From contig NZ_CP062941.1 in NCBI RefSeq assembly GCF_015101885.1, positions 4,650,001-4,714,000 on the forward strand: a stretch of 64,000 nt of DNA. The letters are read 5' to 3'. Below are positions 51,040 to 58,748 of this stretch, piece by piece. The notes beneath the pieces were generated by a model. The model saw only the letters and a program-made list of their open reading frames with translations, ran no database searches and was not told where the DNA came from. Origin of the DNA: Massilia litorea (GTDB lineage: Bacteria; Pseudomonadota; Gammaproteobacteria; Burkholderiales; Burkholderiaceae_D). Each line of letters opens with the position of its first letter. The first letter of the stretch is position 1. The position numbers were made by a program, and so were the translations under genes.

Positions 51040-51089
51040 TTGGCCGATTGCAGACCCGGTGTAACGTCCGCTTCCGACCGTAAGCGGAC
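51040..51089. repeat. Island stem-loop repeat, copy 1
   Basis: Contains CCGATTGCAGACC and GTAACGTCCGCTT. On the minus strand it forms a perfect 8-bp stem GTCCGCTT/AAGCGGAC. It lies upstream of the Imm33-like remnant. Related copies are at 51584-51643 and 52524-52579. Confidence 0.65.
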
Positions 51090-51145
51090 TTTTCCAACCA
51101 CTCAGTTAAGGCGGGCAGCGCTGCTGTCCCGCTTTATCACCCAGG

Positions 51146-51544
51146 TTAGGGAACGTAGACCATGTAGACGGTTACAAGAAATTCACTGTCCACTTCTGAT
51201 ACGTGCACCTGCAGCACAAGGTCGCTACTTCCTTCCTCTTCCGTCCAGAGATCAATCAGGGCGTCCCAGTGATCGCCCATCCAGATACGCACCGATGTAG
51301 CCCACGACTCTTGTGGAAGTGAAACCAGCTTCGCACCGTACTCTTGAATGTACGTACGAATCTGCGTCGCGGTCTCCTCCGATACCGGAGCGACTCCGGC
51401 AAGTCCATCTGCAAGACAGTAGTCATCACGAACGAAGGCATCAACGATGTTCTGTAGAGTCGGTCGCCATGCTGACGGTATCGGCCCTTCATTTTCCGGA
51501 TCTTTGGTTACCTGAACTTCGGTGTGCTCATTGAATAGTCGCAT
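51146..51544 (-). CDS. Hypothetical cytoplasmic protein (DUF7668-like)
   Basis: A 132-residue acidic soluble protein with no signal or membrane segment. The composition and segments such as IVDAFVRDDYCLADG, WMGDHWDALIDLWTEEEG and SDLVLQVHVSE are protein-like. They resemble a small family I recall as DUF7668, often seen near polymorphic-toxin immunity genes. ATG 51544 is chosen because AAGGAC lies 7 bp upstream; an upstream TTG is possible. It is preceded by repeat copy 2. An immunity role is only a guess from neighbours. Confidence 0.7.
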   Translation of the reverse strand: MRLFNEHTEVQVTKDPENEGPIPSAWRPTLQNIVDAFVRDDYCLADGLAGVAPVSEETATQIRTYIQEYGAKLVSLPQESWATSVRIWMGDHWDALIDLWTEEEGSSDLVLQVHVSEVDSEFLVTVYMVYVP

Positions 51545-51583
51545 CCATGCGTCCTTGGAAAACAATAGCGGTTGGCTTGCCGC

Positions 51584-51643
51584 ACGTCCGCTTCCAGCCG
51601 ATTACGGACCTGCTGTAGCGTCTGCTTACGCCCCAAAGCCGTC
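51584..51643. repeat. Island stem-loop repeat, copy 2
   Basis: Contains AGCCGATTACGGACCTGCTG, then TAGCGTCTGCTTACG and CCCCAAAGC. Same order of words as copies 1 and 3, with an imperfect stem. It lies 40 bp upstream of the gene at 51146-51544. Confidence 0.6.
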
Positions 51644-51758
51644 GGTCGTCTTATCGGAAGTGCATGCTTAACGTGAAGGTCGCCGGTGGAGCGCTGCATG
51701 CGCGGAGTCAACGTGAACCGTAAGGTTAGGTGCTACCGAAGCTGAGATTCATTTTTCA

Positions 51759-52421
51759 TTATTGTTTGCATGGCTTGAAAGGATCACGTTGTCCCATGTA
51801 AAGCGGGGTGGTACAGGCGAGGGTAAAGTTTGACGTTCCGGAATTTCTCGATGCCACCACAATCGCATAGATAGTCTTCGTTCCGTAAACACCAATATCG
51901 TAAGTAACCGAGCCATTTCTCGCTGTTGTGTAAGAAACCAAGTCGACCTTTCCATTTCCACCGACCTCCTGCATCACTGTCTCGTTTTGCTTAACAAAAT
52001 CCAGGGCTCGCCTCTTTTCATCCTCAGCATTGATTTTGTTTTGATTCCCAGCGATGAGACTCAACGATCCCGCGACAAAGGCAACTATTGAAAGTACTGC
52101 GACCTTGCTACTTTTCTGACTTTCAGTTTTCTGGTCATTATCATTTAGATTGCCAGGAAACATTGTTGCGTACAAAAATGCAAACACATAGACAACTAAA
52201 GACCAAAACAAGACAACGAAAAATACCGCGCCTTCGGATGCGATGCCAAGCAATTTGGCGGTATTGCCAAGAATGGCTGCGCTTAGATGAGTAACGCCGG
52301 GCGCAGTTCCATCGCCACCCACCATGAGAATGGTGGAGAAAAGGAAAAGAAAGAATATGGGCGCAAAGATAACTGCGCACTTACCCGCGGCAGCAAACGC
52401 TTTTAAAGTACGTAACAGCAT
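51759..52421 (-). CDS. AT-rich orphan membrane protein
   Basis: A 220-residue protein with three predicted membrane segments (about 14-35, 62-88, 108-126). A short charged stretch NDNDQKTESQKSSK lies between the second and third. A soluble C-terminal domain (about 130-220) contains YTTARNGSVTYDIGVYG and ends DPFKPCKQ. No family is recognised. The base composition is visibly more AT-rich than the flanks, as expected of recent transfer. It has ATG 52421 and only a weak ribosome site. It is preceded by repeat copy 3. Confidence 0.7.
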   Translation of the reverse strand: MLLRTLKAFAAAGKCAVIFAPIFFLFLFSTILMVGGDGTAPGVTHLSAAILGNTAKLLGIASEGAVFFVVLFWSLVVYVFAFLYATMFPGNLNDNDQKTESQKSSKVAVLSIVAFVAGSLSLIAGNQNKINAEDEKRRALDFVKQNETVMQEVGGNGKVDLVSYTTARNGSVTYDIGVYGTKTIYAIVVASRNSGTSNFTLACTTPLYMGQRDPFKPCKQ

Positions 52422-52523
52422 AGAGACTCAATCAGTTTTATAATTGCATTATGAAATTATCGTAGTCTATGCAGTGAGCATGTTTATGTCTCCAGGCAAG
52501 ATGGGATATCCGGTTTGATCTAC

Positions 52524-52579
52524 CTTCTGGCGGATTGCAGACCTATTGTAGCGTTAGCTAACGACCCAAAGCGGACGTC
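52524..52579. repeat. Island stem-loop repeat, copy 3
   Basis: Contains TGGCGGATTGCAGACC, TGTAGCGTTAGC and GACCCAAAGCGGAC. It lies about 100 bp upstream of the membrane-protein gene, matching the position of the other two copies relative to their genes. Confidence 0.6.
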
Positions 52580-52770
52580 CCGATAGCGACCGATTGATGC
52601 GATTTCGAAATCGAGACTGCTGGACAGGCGTTCAAGACGTCCCAACTCATAGTCAATGCCAGCCGTGACCGTTCTTGGCCGATACCAGACGGTTGGTATG
52701 GCTTAGTGTACGAGCTAGTTGCTGCCATGACAATCCGCAGTGCCCGGTAGCTCTTAGTTGTTGTGGCACT
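52580..52770. other. Gene-free stretch in the island
   Basis: Together with the membrane-protein upstream region, about 350 bp (52422-52770) carries only repeat copy 3 and an AT-rich presumed promoter. I see no convincing reading frame or RNA. Confidence 0.4.
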
Positions 52771-53174
52771 TTATCGGTTCGTGGCGGACTTTATTAACGT
52801 TCCACGGACTTGGACGTTGCCGATGCGCTGACGCCATTTGCAATGCGACACGGTCGTCCTGCAATCGTCAAACGAGGACGCACTGGGGCTCAGATGGCGA
52901 TAAAGTAGCGCCGCCTCCTGAATGTCTGGCCAGCTCACGCCCTCGCCCGGATTTGCGTCGAAAATCATTCCGTCCGGCTCGCCATACCTGGTGCCGAAGG
53001 CATTTTGCGTGTGGTACTCGATCACGTTCCATTGCGCCGTAGCGATTAGCCCTTCTTTAGTCCGATCAACAGCATCGGAGGGTGGCCGGGAGGAATTTCG
53101 GTGGCATACCACGGGATCCCCTTGAGCTTGGCTGATTCGGCGTGCTTTTGGAATAATAATAGCTCGCCATCGAC
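52771..53174 (-). pseudogene. Frameshifted gene remnant
   Basis: Two adjacent minus-strand frames read like pieces of one protein. Around 53046-53174 one frame gives GELLLFQKHAESAKLKGIPW and ATEIPPGHPPMLLIGLKKG, then stops. From about 53060 down, another frame gives TAQWNVIEYHTQNAFGTRYG and DGMIFDANPGEGVSWPDIQE. A one-base shift within AAAGAAGGG would join them. No family is recognised and no proper start is visible. Judged a decayed gene, with modest confidence. Confidence 0.35.
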
Positions 53175-53235
53175 GCCTGCAGGCTTGCGCAGTAGACGGC
53201 ACGGCCGCCTGGGCCGTATCGGCTGGTGTGCCGGA

Positions 53236-53856
53236 CTATTTTTTGTCTGATTTCTGAGCTTGCGGTACTGCCTGGCTCTGCATGTTGCCTTGTGATGAGG
53301 CACGTTTGGCCCGGCTTTCAGAATGCATGCTCGTGCCGGCGACTTCAGAGCAAGTCTCAGCACCTCCATTGCCGCGCGTAGCTTTGCCGCCTTGCGCGCT
53401 ATCCTGCTGGAGCGGACAGCGGAAACTCTTCAGTACTTCTTCTTTCTATTGCACGTCACGACCGGCTGCTTCCACCGAAACACGTGCTACCTCGTCCGCC
53501 AGTGCCTGGGCCGTATGGGACGTTTCCCGCCCGTGCAGCCGGATAACCCGTGCCAGGTCCACCTGCGACCCTGCTGCGATACTGGAAATTTTCCGCTGAT
53601 AGGCGCGCATATGTTCTGACGACGGTTGCGTGTCGCGCAGGACGGTGCCAGCCACGCCGTTGGCTTGCCCGCTTGTCAGCATGCGCCGGCCGGCGCTAAG
53701 GGTTTCCTCAATCACATTCTGACTGAGCCTCAGATTCGCCTGGCATACGCTTTGAAATGAACCCGACAGCGACTGCGACAGATAGTTGAAGAATGCGAGC
53801 TGCGAGTCCAGGTGCAAGCGCAGGGCTGGGTTAAGGGATTGGTTAAATGAAAACAT
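53236..53856 (-). pseudogene. Phasin family gene interrupted by in-frame amber codon
   Basis: Begins at ATG 53856 with MFSFNQSLNPALRLHLDSQL, the typical start of short betaproteobacterial phasins, which coat polyhydroxyalkanoate granules. Helical phasin sequence runs 136 residues to DVQ, where TAG (53446-53448) stops it. The same frame stays open for 69 more codons (KEEVLKSFRCPLQQDSAQGG, ending QKSDKK and TAG). That stretch looks like the usual phasin tail. A CAG-to-TAG change would explain it. The product is either a truncated 136-residue phasin or, with suppression, a 206-residue one. An intact phasin-like gene lies at 60891. Confidence 0.7.
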
Positions 53857-54408
53857 GAGGTACCCTTTCAGTGTTGAGTCGCACAAAATGCGCTCACTTG
53901 AAGAATAACTTGGTGGATGCCTGGCGCGCCAGGAAGGAGGCAGCGACTCGCTGCTCGGATACAGGATCTCGAAGGATCGTGCGAACAAGTCCACTATGCG
54001 CTTGTTGAAGGGCGCATCGGACAAAATAAGAAAACTATTTACGCGCAGTGGTTTTCAGCAAGTACTGCGAAATGTTGCTGCCATCGCTTGCACGCCTTAT
54101 CCATAGGAATCCTTGTCCCACGATCCCCCATTTTTTTTCCTCGACGAATAACCGGCGCGAGCTTCCAACGGCGTGCTTGCCGCTACGTCGCGCCTGTACG
54201 TAGAACGCACGCAGTGCGGCAGACATCTGCTCTTGGCGCGCGATAGGGTCATGGCGCCGACAGGATCAGAGACTGTCTTGAATGGCAAGCCCTTTCGACT
54301 GGTAATGGCCGCTGCTTACAGGTGGCATAGTCGCCGCACCGTACTGACACGCTGTCGGGAAGTTCGATGTGAAGAGCCAGACTCGACCCTCGGCCTGCCG
54401 GCCAGTCT
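53857..54408. other. Gene-free stretch at right end of island
   Basis: 552 bp upstream of the phasin gene. Short overlapping frames exist on both strands, but none has a ribosome site, a recognisable domain or consistent composition. It probably holds the phasin promoter and decayed DNA. Confidence 0.4.
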
Positions 54409-54948
54409 TCAGCGCTTTTCCTTGTTGATCTGCTGCAGCAGCTTGAAAGCCTCGCGCTCGATCGCCGGTTCCGCCCCCGCCAGTTCCTTGCTCGCCTGGA
54501 CATACGCAGCGCGCTTGCGCTCCTTCTTCTCTTCCGGCGGGACGGCCGCGGTCATGCCCGGCATGCTGAGCTGCACGCCGCTGTTGTACTTTTTGTGGAT
54601 GACCTGCTTGCCGTAGGGCGTGTTATAGAAGCGGGTCATCTCTGCGGCGGTGTCGGCGGAAATGACGGGCGCCAGCGCCGGCGCCAGGCGCTGGTAGACC
54701 TCGGCCGGCGGCGTCTTGTCGAGCTTGGCGAACACGGCCTGGCGCTGGGCGTCGCTGGCGTAGCGGCTGCGGCCGGCGACGCCGCGCAATACATTTTCAA
54801 CGTGCATCGCGCCGAGCAGGTCCTGCACGGCTTTCACGTGTGCGGGACCGGCGGCCGCGGCCGCGGCTGCGGGCGCCGGGACTGCGGCAAAGGCGGGGGC
54901 GGCGACGGCCAGGGACAGGGCGAATGCGGCGTGGACTGCAAACTTCAT
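54409..54948 (-). CDS. Secreted DUF2059 protein
   Basis: A 179-residue exported protein with a signal peptide ending in AFA (around residue 21) and an Ala/Pro-rich stretch. The DUF2059 domain follows (about 80-155), with the family motif MTRFYNTPYGKQVIHKKY. The tail is charged (EEKKERKRAAY). The function of DUF2059 is unknown; it is periplasmic in other bacteria. ATG 54948 gives the signal peptide. It marks the return to ordinary chromosomal DNA. Confidence 0.85.
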   Translation of the reverse strand: MKFAVHAAFALSLAVAAPAFAAVPAPAAAAAAAGPAHVKAVQDLLGAMHVENVLRGVAGRSRYASDAQRQAVFAKLDKTPPAEVYQRLAPALAPVISADTAAEMTRFYNTPYGKQVIHKKYNSGVQLSMPGMTAAVPPEEKKERKRAAYVQASKELAGAEPAIEREAFKLLQQINKEKR

Positions 54949-55002
54949 GGGTTTCCTTTCAAGCGTGGATGGTGGCAAGTTGCGCCGATTCCACATCCTA
55001 CC

Positions 55003-56124
55003 CTAGACCAGGTCGGCAAAGCCCACGCGATCCGTGGTCGCCGCGCGCGCATCCTCGACGCCGATCTTGTGGCTCGACAGCAGGCGCTCGAGCGAGCTGT
55101 TCATCGTGTGGCAGCCGGGATCGCGCCCGCTGTTCATGTGCTCGCGCAGGGCGCCGAGGTCGCCCTCCTCGATCAGGCGCGCCACCGTGGCGCTCGGGGT
55201 CAGGCATTCGGTCGCCAGGTGGTAGCGGTTGCCCTCGACGGACGGCAGCAGCGCCTGGCACAGTACGCCGCGCAGGGCGTGCGCCAGCGCCTGGGCCTGG
55301 GCGTCCGAATTGCCGAGCAGGCGCAGCATCTTCTGCAGGCCCATCTCGGTCGAGCGCGCATGCAGGGTCGCCAGCACCAGCGGGCCGGATTCCGCCAGGG
55401 CCAGGGCTTCCTGCGCCGTCTGGGCGTCGCGGATCTCGCCGATCATGATCACGTCCGGGCGCTCGCGCAGGGCGTCGAGCGCGCCCAGGTAGTAGCTTTC
55501 GACGTCGCCGTCGATGCCGACTTCGCGCTGGGTGATGATCGATTTACGTTGCGGAATCAGGGTTTCGACCGGGTCCTCGATGGTGATGATGTGGCCCGAG
55601 CGGCGCTTGTTGATTTCGTCGAGCATCGACGCGATCGTGGTCGACTTGCCCTGGCAGGTGTCGCCGATGATCAACACCAGGCCACTGGTGGCGCGCGCGA
55701 ATTCCTGGGCGTCGGCGTCGAGACCGAGTTCGCTGAGGGGCATCGGTTCCTTCGGGAAGCGGCGGATCACGCAGCCCAGGCGCTTCTTGCCCTGGAAAGT
55801 AAAACAGTTGGCGCGGATGCGCGCCGTATGCAGGTCGATCGAGCGGTCGAAGGCGCGGTCGGCGATGCGCTCGGCCCAGTTCGGCTCGATGACTTCAAAA
55901 AATTCCTCCAGCTCCTCGCGCGTGATCGGCGAATCCGTGACCGCCACCAGGCCTTTCGGCTGGCGCAGCATCAGCGGGCTGTTCTGGTGGATGATGATGT
56001 CGGAAAACACCAGGCGCGAGTTCAGCAGGTGCAGGATCTGCTCGACCAGGGTGCCGAAGACCGGGTGGTCTTCGTTTTCGACATACGACAGCGTAGGGAT
56101 TTGCGAGGACTGGTGGAATTCCAT
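55003..56124 (-). CDS. PilT/PilU-type ATPase
   Basis: A 373-residue cytoplasmic hexameric ATPase of the twitching-motility retraction family. N-terminal PAS-like domain with FSDIIIHQNSPLMLRQ, then Walker A GDTCQGKSTT, the Asp box TIEDPVETLI, Walker B DVIMIGEIRD and the His box LATLHARSTEMGLQK. Walker A departs from the usual GPTGSGKST (P to D, GS to CQ) but keeps GKST. It is closer to PilU in length and C-terminus. No other pilus gene is near. It is probably an accessory retraction ATPase. Confidence 0.88.
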   Translation of the reverse strand: MEFHQSSQIPTLSYVENEDHPVFGTLVEQILHLLNSRLVFSDIIIHQNSPLMLRQPKGLVAVTDSPITREELEEFFEVIEPNWAERIADRAFDRSIDLHTARIRANCFTFQGKKRLGCVIRRFPKEPMPLSELGLDADAQEFARATSGLVLIIGDTCQGKSTTIASMLDEINKRRSGHIITIEDPVETLIPQRKSIITQREVGIDGDVESYYLGALDALRERPDVIMIGEIRDAQTAQEALALAESGPLVLATLHARSTEMGLQKMLRLLGNSDAQAQALAHALRGVLCQALLPSVEGNRYHLATECLTPSATVARLIEEGDLGALREHMNSGRDPGCHTMNSSLERLLSSHKIGVEDARAATTDRVGFADLV

Positions 56125-56222
56125 CTGGCGTGGTTTCTCTGATATTGGAAGTGTCGTTCAGACAATGCCGATCATTATAGAACCATGCTCGTCAGAAATT
56201 GCAGCTGCAATCGAGAAATTAT

Positions 56223-56696
56223 TTACCGTCCCAAAGCAGCAACAATCCGGTCGCCGAACAAGGTCAGCGCGACGCCTGCCACCACCACCAGGGCACCGGC
56301 CATGCGGATCGCCGAAACCTTGCGGACCGCCATCTGCACCAGGCCGAAATTATCAATCGCCATCGACATGATCAACTGGCCGGCGATCACCAGCACCACC
56401 AGGTTCAGCAGGCCGATGCGCGGCGCCAGGAACACGGTGCCGAAGACGAAGGCGGCGCCCAGCATGCCGCCCGTCAGCTTCCACAGCGGCTGCTGGCCTA
56501 TCAGCGCGAGCGACTCGCCCACCCCGCCGCGGGCAAAGGCGGCGATGCCGAGCACCACGGTGCCGACGGAAAACGAGATCAGGGCCGCCACCACCGAATT
56601 GGCGTGCAACGCCCCGGCCAGCTGGCTGTTGACGGCCGCCTGGACCGAAATGAAGATGCCGACGCAAAAGGCCAGGACAAACAGGGCCGCATTCAT
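56223..56696 (-). CDS. DMT-type inner-membrane protein (DUF606/YdcZ)
   Basis: A 157-residue membrane protein with five hydrophobic segments. It matches the short DUF606 family of the drug/metabolite transporter superfamily. AAVNSQLAGALHANSVVAAL in the first third and VVLVIAGQLIMSMAIDNFG in the last are typical. Such short proteins work as dimers; the substrate is unknown. ATG 56696 follows the family; an upstream extension is disregarded. Confidence 0.85.
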   Translation of the reverse strand: MNAALFVLAFCVGIFISVQAAVNSQLAGALHANSVVAALISFSVGTVVLGIAAFARGGVGESLALIGQQPLWKLTGGMLGAAFVFGTVFLAPRIGLLNLVVLVIAGQLIMSMAIDNFGLVQMAVRKVSAIRMAGALVVVAGVALTLFGDRIVAALGR

Positions 56697-56899
56697 AATT
56701 ACTTCCTTACCGGTGAAGCCGGAAACAAAAAGGGCAAGATTGTAGTGGAAGTGGGCCGGACGCGCACTGTACTGGTGCATCGTGCCGGCCCCGCCGCGCT
56801 GCAGTCTGGTCGCGTTCCTGCGCAGTCTGTCGCAATCCCGGCCCGTCCGGCCCGGGATTTGGTTACCTTCTCACCATCGACAACCGTGAGGACAACATC

Positions 56900-57676
56900 A
56901 TGAACAAGGCTTTCTCCACCTTCGCCCGCCGCACCCTGCTTGCCGCCTGCATCGCCGCCGGCGTCGCCGCCAGCGCGCAAGTCGTCGCGGCGCCCGGGTT
57001 CTGGGGCGGCGAGCAGGTGCAGGGCAGCGGGCGCATCGTCAAGCAGGTGCGCCAGGTCGGCAATTTCAGCGGCCTCTCGCTCGGCCTGCCCGGCCATCTG
57101 GAACTGCGCATCGGGAACACCGAGGGGGTCACGATCGAGGCCGACGACAACCTGCTGCCGCTGGTCGAGACCGTGGTCGAAAACGGCACCCTGAAAATCC
57201 GCTCCACCCGGCGCAACCTGAACCTGGAATCGAAGTCGATCCGCATCGTCGTCCAGGCGCGTTCGATCGAGCGGCTGTCGCTGGGCGGCTCGGGCAGCAT
57301 CGACGCCGACGCGCTGCGCGGACGCAAGCTCGACATCGACCTGGGCGGCTCGGGCTCGATCAACCTGAAAGGGGTCGAGAGCGAGACGCTGGCGGTGTCG
57401 CTCGGCGGCAGCGGCGACCTGAAGGCGGGGGCGGGAACGACCGGCAAGCTGACGGTATCGATCGGCGGCTCGGGCGACGTCGACCTGGGACGGGTCCAGG
57501 CCCGGAGCGCCAGCGTGACGATCGCCGGCTCGGGCGAAGCGACGGTCTGGCCGCGCAACGAGTTGAGCGCGACAATCGCCGGTTCGGGCGATGTGAATTA
57601 CTACGGCGACCCGCAGATCAGCAAGACGAGCGTGGGTTCGGGCGGCGTGCGCCGCCTCGGCGCCGCGCCGCAGTAA
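56900..57676 (+). CDS. Secreted DUF2807 (auto-transporter adhesin head GIN) protein
   Basis: A 258-residue exported protein. Signal peptide about 1-31. The rest is a right-handed beta-helix-like array: the repeated LGGSGS/IGGSGD/IAGSGE/IAGSGD motif recurs about every 20-25 residues between residues 130 and 235. This is the DUF2807 'GIN' repeat. Function unknown, probably surface or periplasmic. It converges on the copper-chaperone gene after 21 bp. ATG 56900 has GAGGACAACATC before it. Confidence 0.88.
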   Translation: MNKAFSTFARRTLLAACIAAGVAASAQVVAAPGFWGGEQVQGSGRIVKQVRQVGNFSGLSLGLPGHLELRIGNTEGVTIEADDNLLPLVETVVENGTLKIRSTRRNLNLESKSIRIVVQARSIERLSLGGSGSIDADALRGRKLDIDLGGSGSINLKGVESETLAVSLGGSGDLKAGAGTTGKLTVSIGGSGDVDLGRVQARSASVTIAGSGEATVWPRNELSATIAGSGDVNYYGDPQISKTSVGSGGVRRLGAAPQ

Positions 57677-57697
57677 ATCGCGTTCGCAGGGCGGGCG

Positions 57698-58159
57698 TCA
57701 ATGGTGGTGCATTGCCCCCGCCTGCGGCGCCACATAGCTCAGCGGCTTGACCTGCGCCTCGACCGTCACGCTGCTCTTCCTGTTCGCCGCATCCTGTACC
57801 ACCAGCGTCACCGGCACGGTCTCGCCTTCCTTGAGCTGGCGCTTCAGGTCGAAGAACATCACGTGATAGCCGCCCGAGGCCAGGTTCACCGGCTTCCCGG
57901 CCGGCAGCTCGAGGGCGTCGACCTGGCGCATCCGCATCGTGTTGTTTTCCATCGCCATCTCATGGATCTCGGCGCGCCCGGCGACCGGAGTGCTGACGCC
58001 GACCAGGCGCGCGGCACTTGCCGACTGCACGCGCATGAAGGCGCCGGACGCCTTCTGGTTCGGCACGGTCGCGCGCACCCACGGGTCGAGGACGGTGACT
58101 TGCGCCAGCGCGCCGGTGGAAAACAGGCCGGCGGCCAGCAGGGAAAGAAGTCGGGTCAT
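57698..58159 (-). CDS. Periplasmic copper chaperone, PCu(A)C family
   Basis: A 153-residue exported copper(I) chaperone that helps metallate cytochrome oxidase. Signal peptide ends ALAQ. The copper motif is present: HEMAMENNTMRMRQV then GGYHVMF, giving the H/M ligand set H-x-M...M...H-x-M. The C-terminus is MHHH, possibly another metal site. The start at ATG 58159 has GGAATCC before it; ATG 58171 in frame is possible. yaeQ lies immediately upstream on the same strand. No cox genes are in the window. Confidence 0.9.
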   Translation of the reverse strand: MTRLLSLLAAGLFSTGALAQVTVLDPWVRATVPNQKASGAFMRVQSASAARLVGVSTPVAGRAEIHEMAMENNTMRMRQVDALELPAGKPVNLASGGYHVMFFDLKRQLKEGETVPVTLVVQDAANRKSSVTVEAQVKPLSYVAPQAGAMHHH

Positions 58160-58184
58160 GGCGGATTCCATCGATAAAAGGAGT

Positions 58185-58727
58185 TCAGGCAGCGGCCTTG
58201 AAGGTCTCGCGCTCGACCAGCACGGTGTCGACGCTGTCGGTCAGCCACAGCTGCCCGTCCTGGATCGTGCACTGCAGCTGCATGGCGCGCTTGGCCAGCT
58301 TTTCCAGCGCGGCGCTGGTCTCGCTCGGGATGTTGATGACGGTGAGGTTGCGTGCGCGCTCGAGCTTGTTGGCGATGCCCTTCCACCAGATATGGCTGGT
58401 CGCGCTGTAGCAGTACACATACACGTGCTCCGCGCGGCCGCAGGCTTTCAGCAGGCGCTTCTCGTCGGGCTGGCCGACTTCGATCCAGGTGTCGATCGCG
58501 CCCGTTAAATCCTTCTGCCACAGGTCCGGCTCGTCGGTATCGAACAGGCCTTTCGTGAACGAGAGGGCCTCGTTGGCGTGCAGGGCAAAGGCGAGCACGC
58601 GGATCATGACGCGCTCGTCGGTTTCGGACGGGTGGCGGGCGATGGTGAGTCCATGCTCCGCGTAGTAGTTGCGGTCCATGTCCGCAATCTGGAGGTCGGC
58701 CTTGTAGATGGTCGCTTTGAGTGCCAT
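58185..58727 (-). CDS. yaeQ: YaeQ family protein
   Basis: A 180-residue cytoplasmic protein of the YaeQ family (PD-(D/E)XK-nuclease-like fold). Seen: ALKATIYKADLQIADMDRNY at the start, ETDERVMIRVLAFAL, and DTWIEVGQPDEKRLLKACGR, the conserved core. Its biochemical role is not settled; older links to haemolysin (RfaH) complementation are weak. It lies between purU and the copper chaperone on the same strand, 21 bp from purU. Confidence 0.93.
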   Translation of the reverse strand: MALKATIYKADLQIADMDRNYYAEHGLTIARHPSETDERVMIRVLAFALHANEALSFTKGLFDTDEPDLWQKDLTGAIDTWIEVGQPDEKRLLKACGRAEHVYVYCYSATSHIWWKGIANKLERARNLTVINIPSETSAALEKLAKRAMQLQCTIQDGQLWLTDSVDTVLVERETFKAAA

Positions 58728-58748
58728 GAATACTTCTTGAGCCTATGG

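Noticed and set aside
50763..52580. Integron cassette array with attC sites
   Set aside because: The gene-repeat alternation suggested it, but I could not find paired core sites of the GTTRRRY/RYYYAAC type, and no integrase gene is in the window.
53446..53448. Pyrrolysine or programmed amber decoding in the phasin gene
   Set aside because: No pyl genes or suppressor tRNA are visible in the window, and no special downstream structure was noted. A simple nonsense change explains it.
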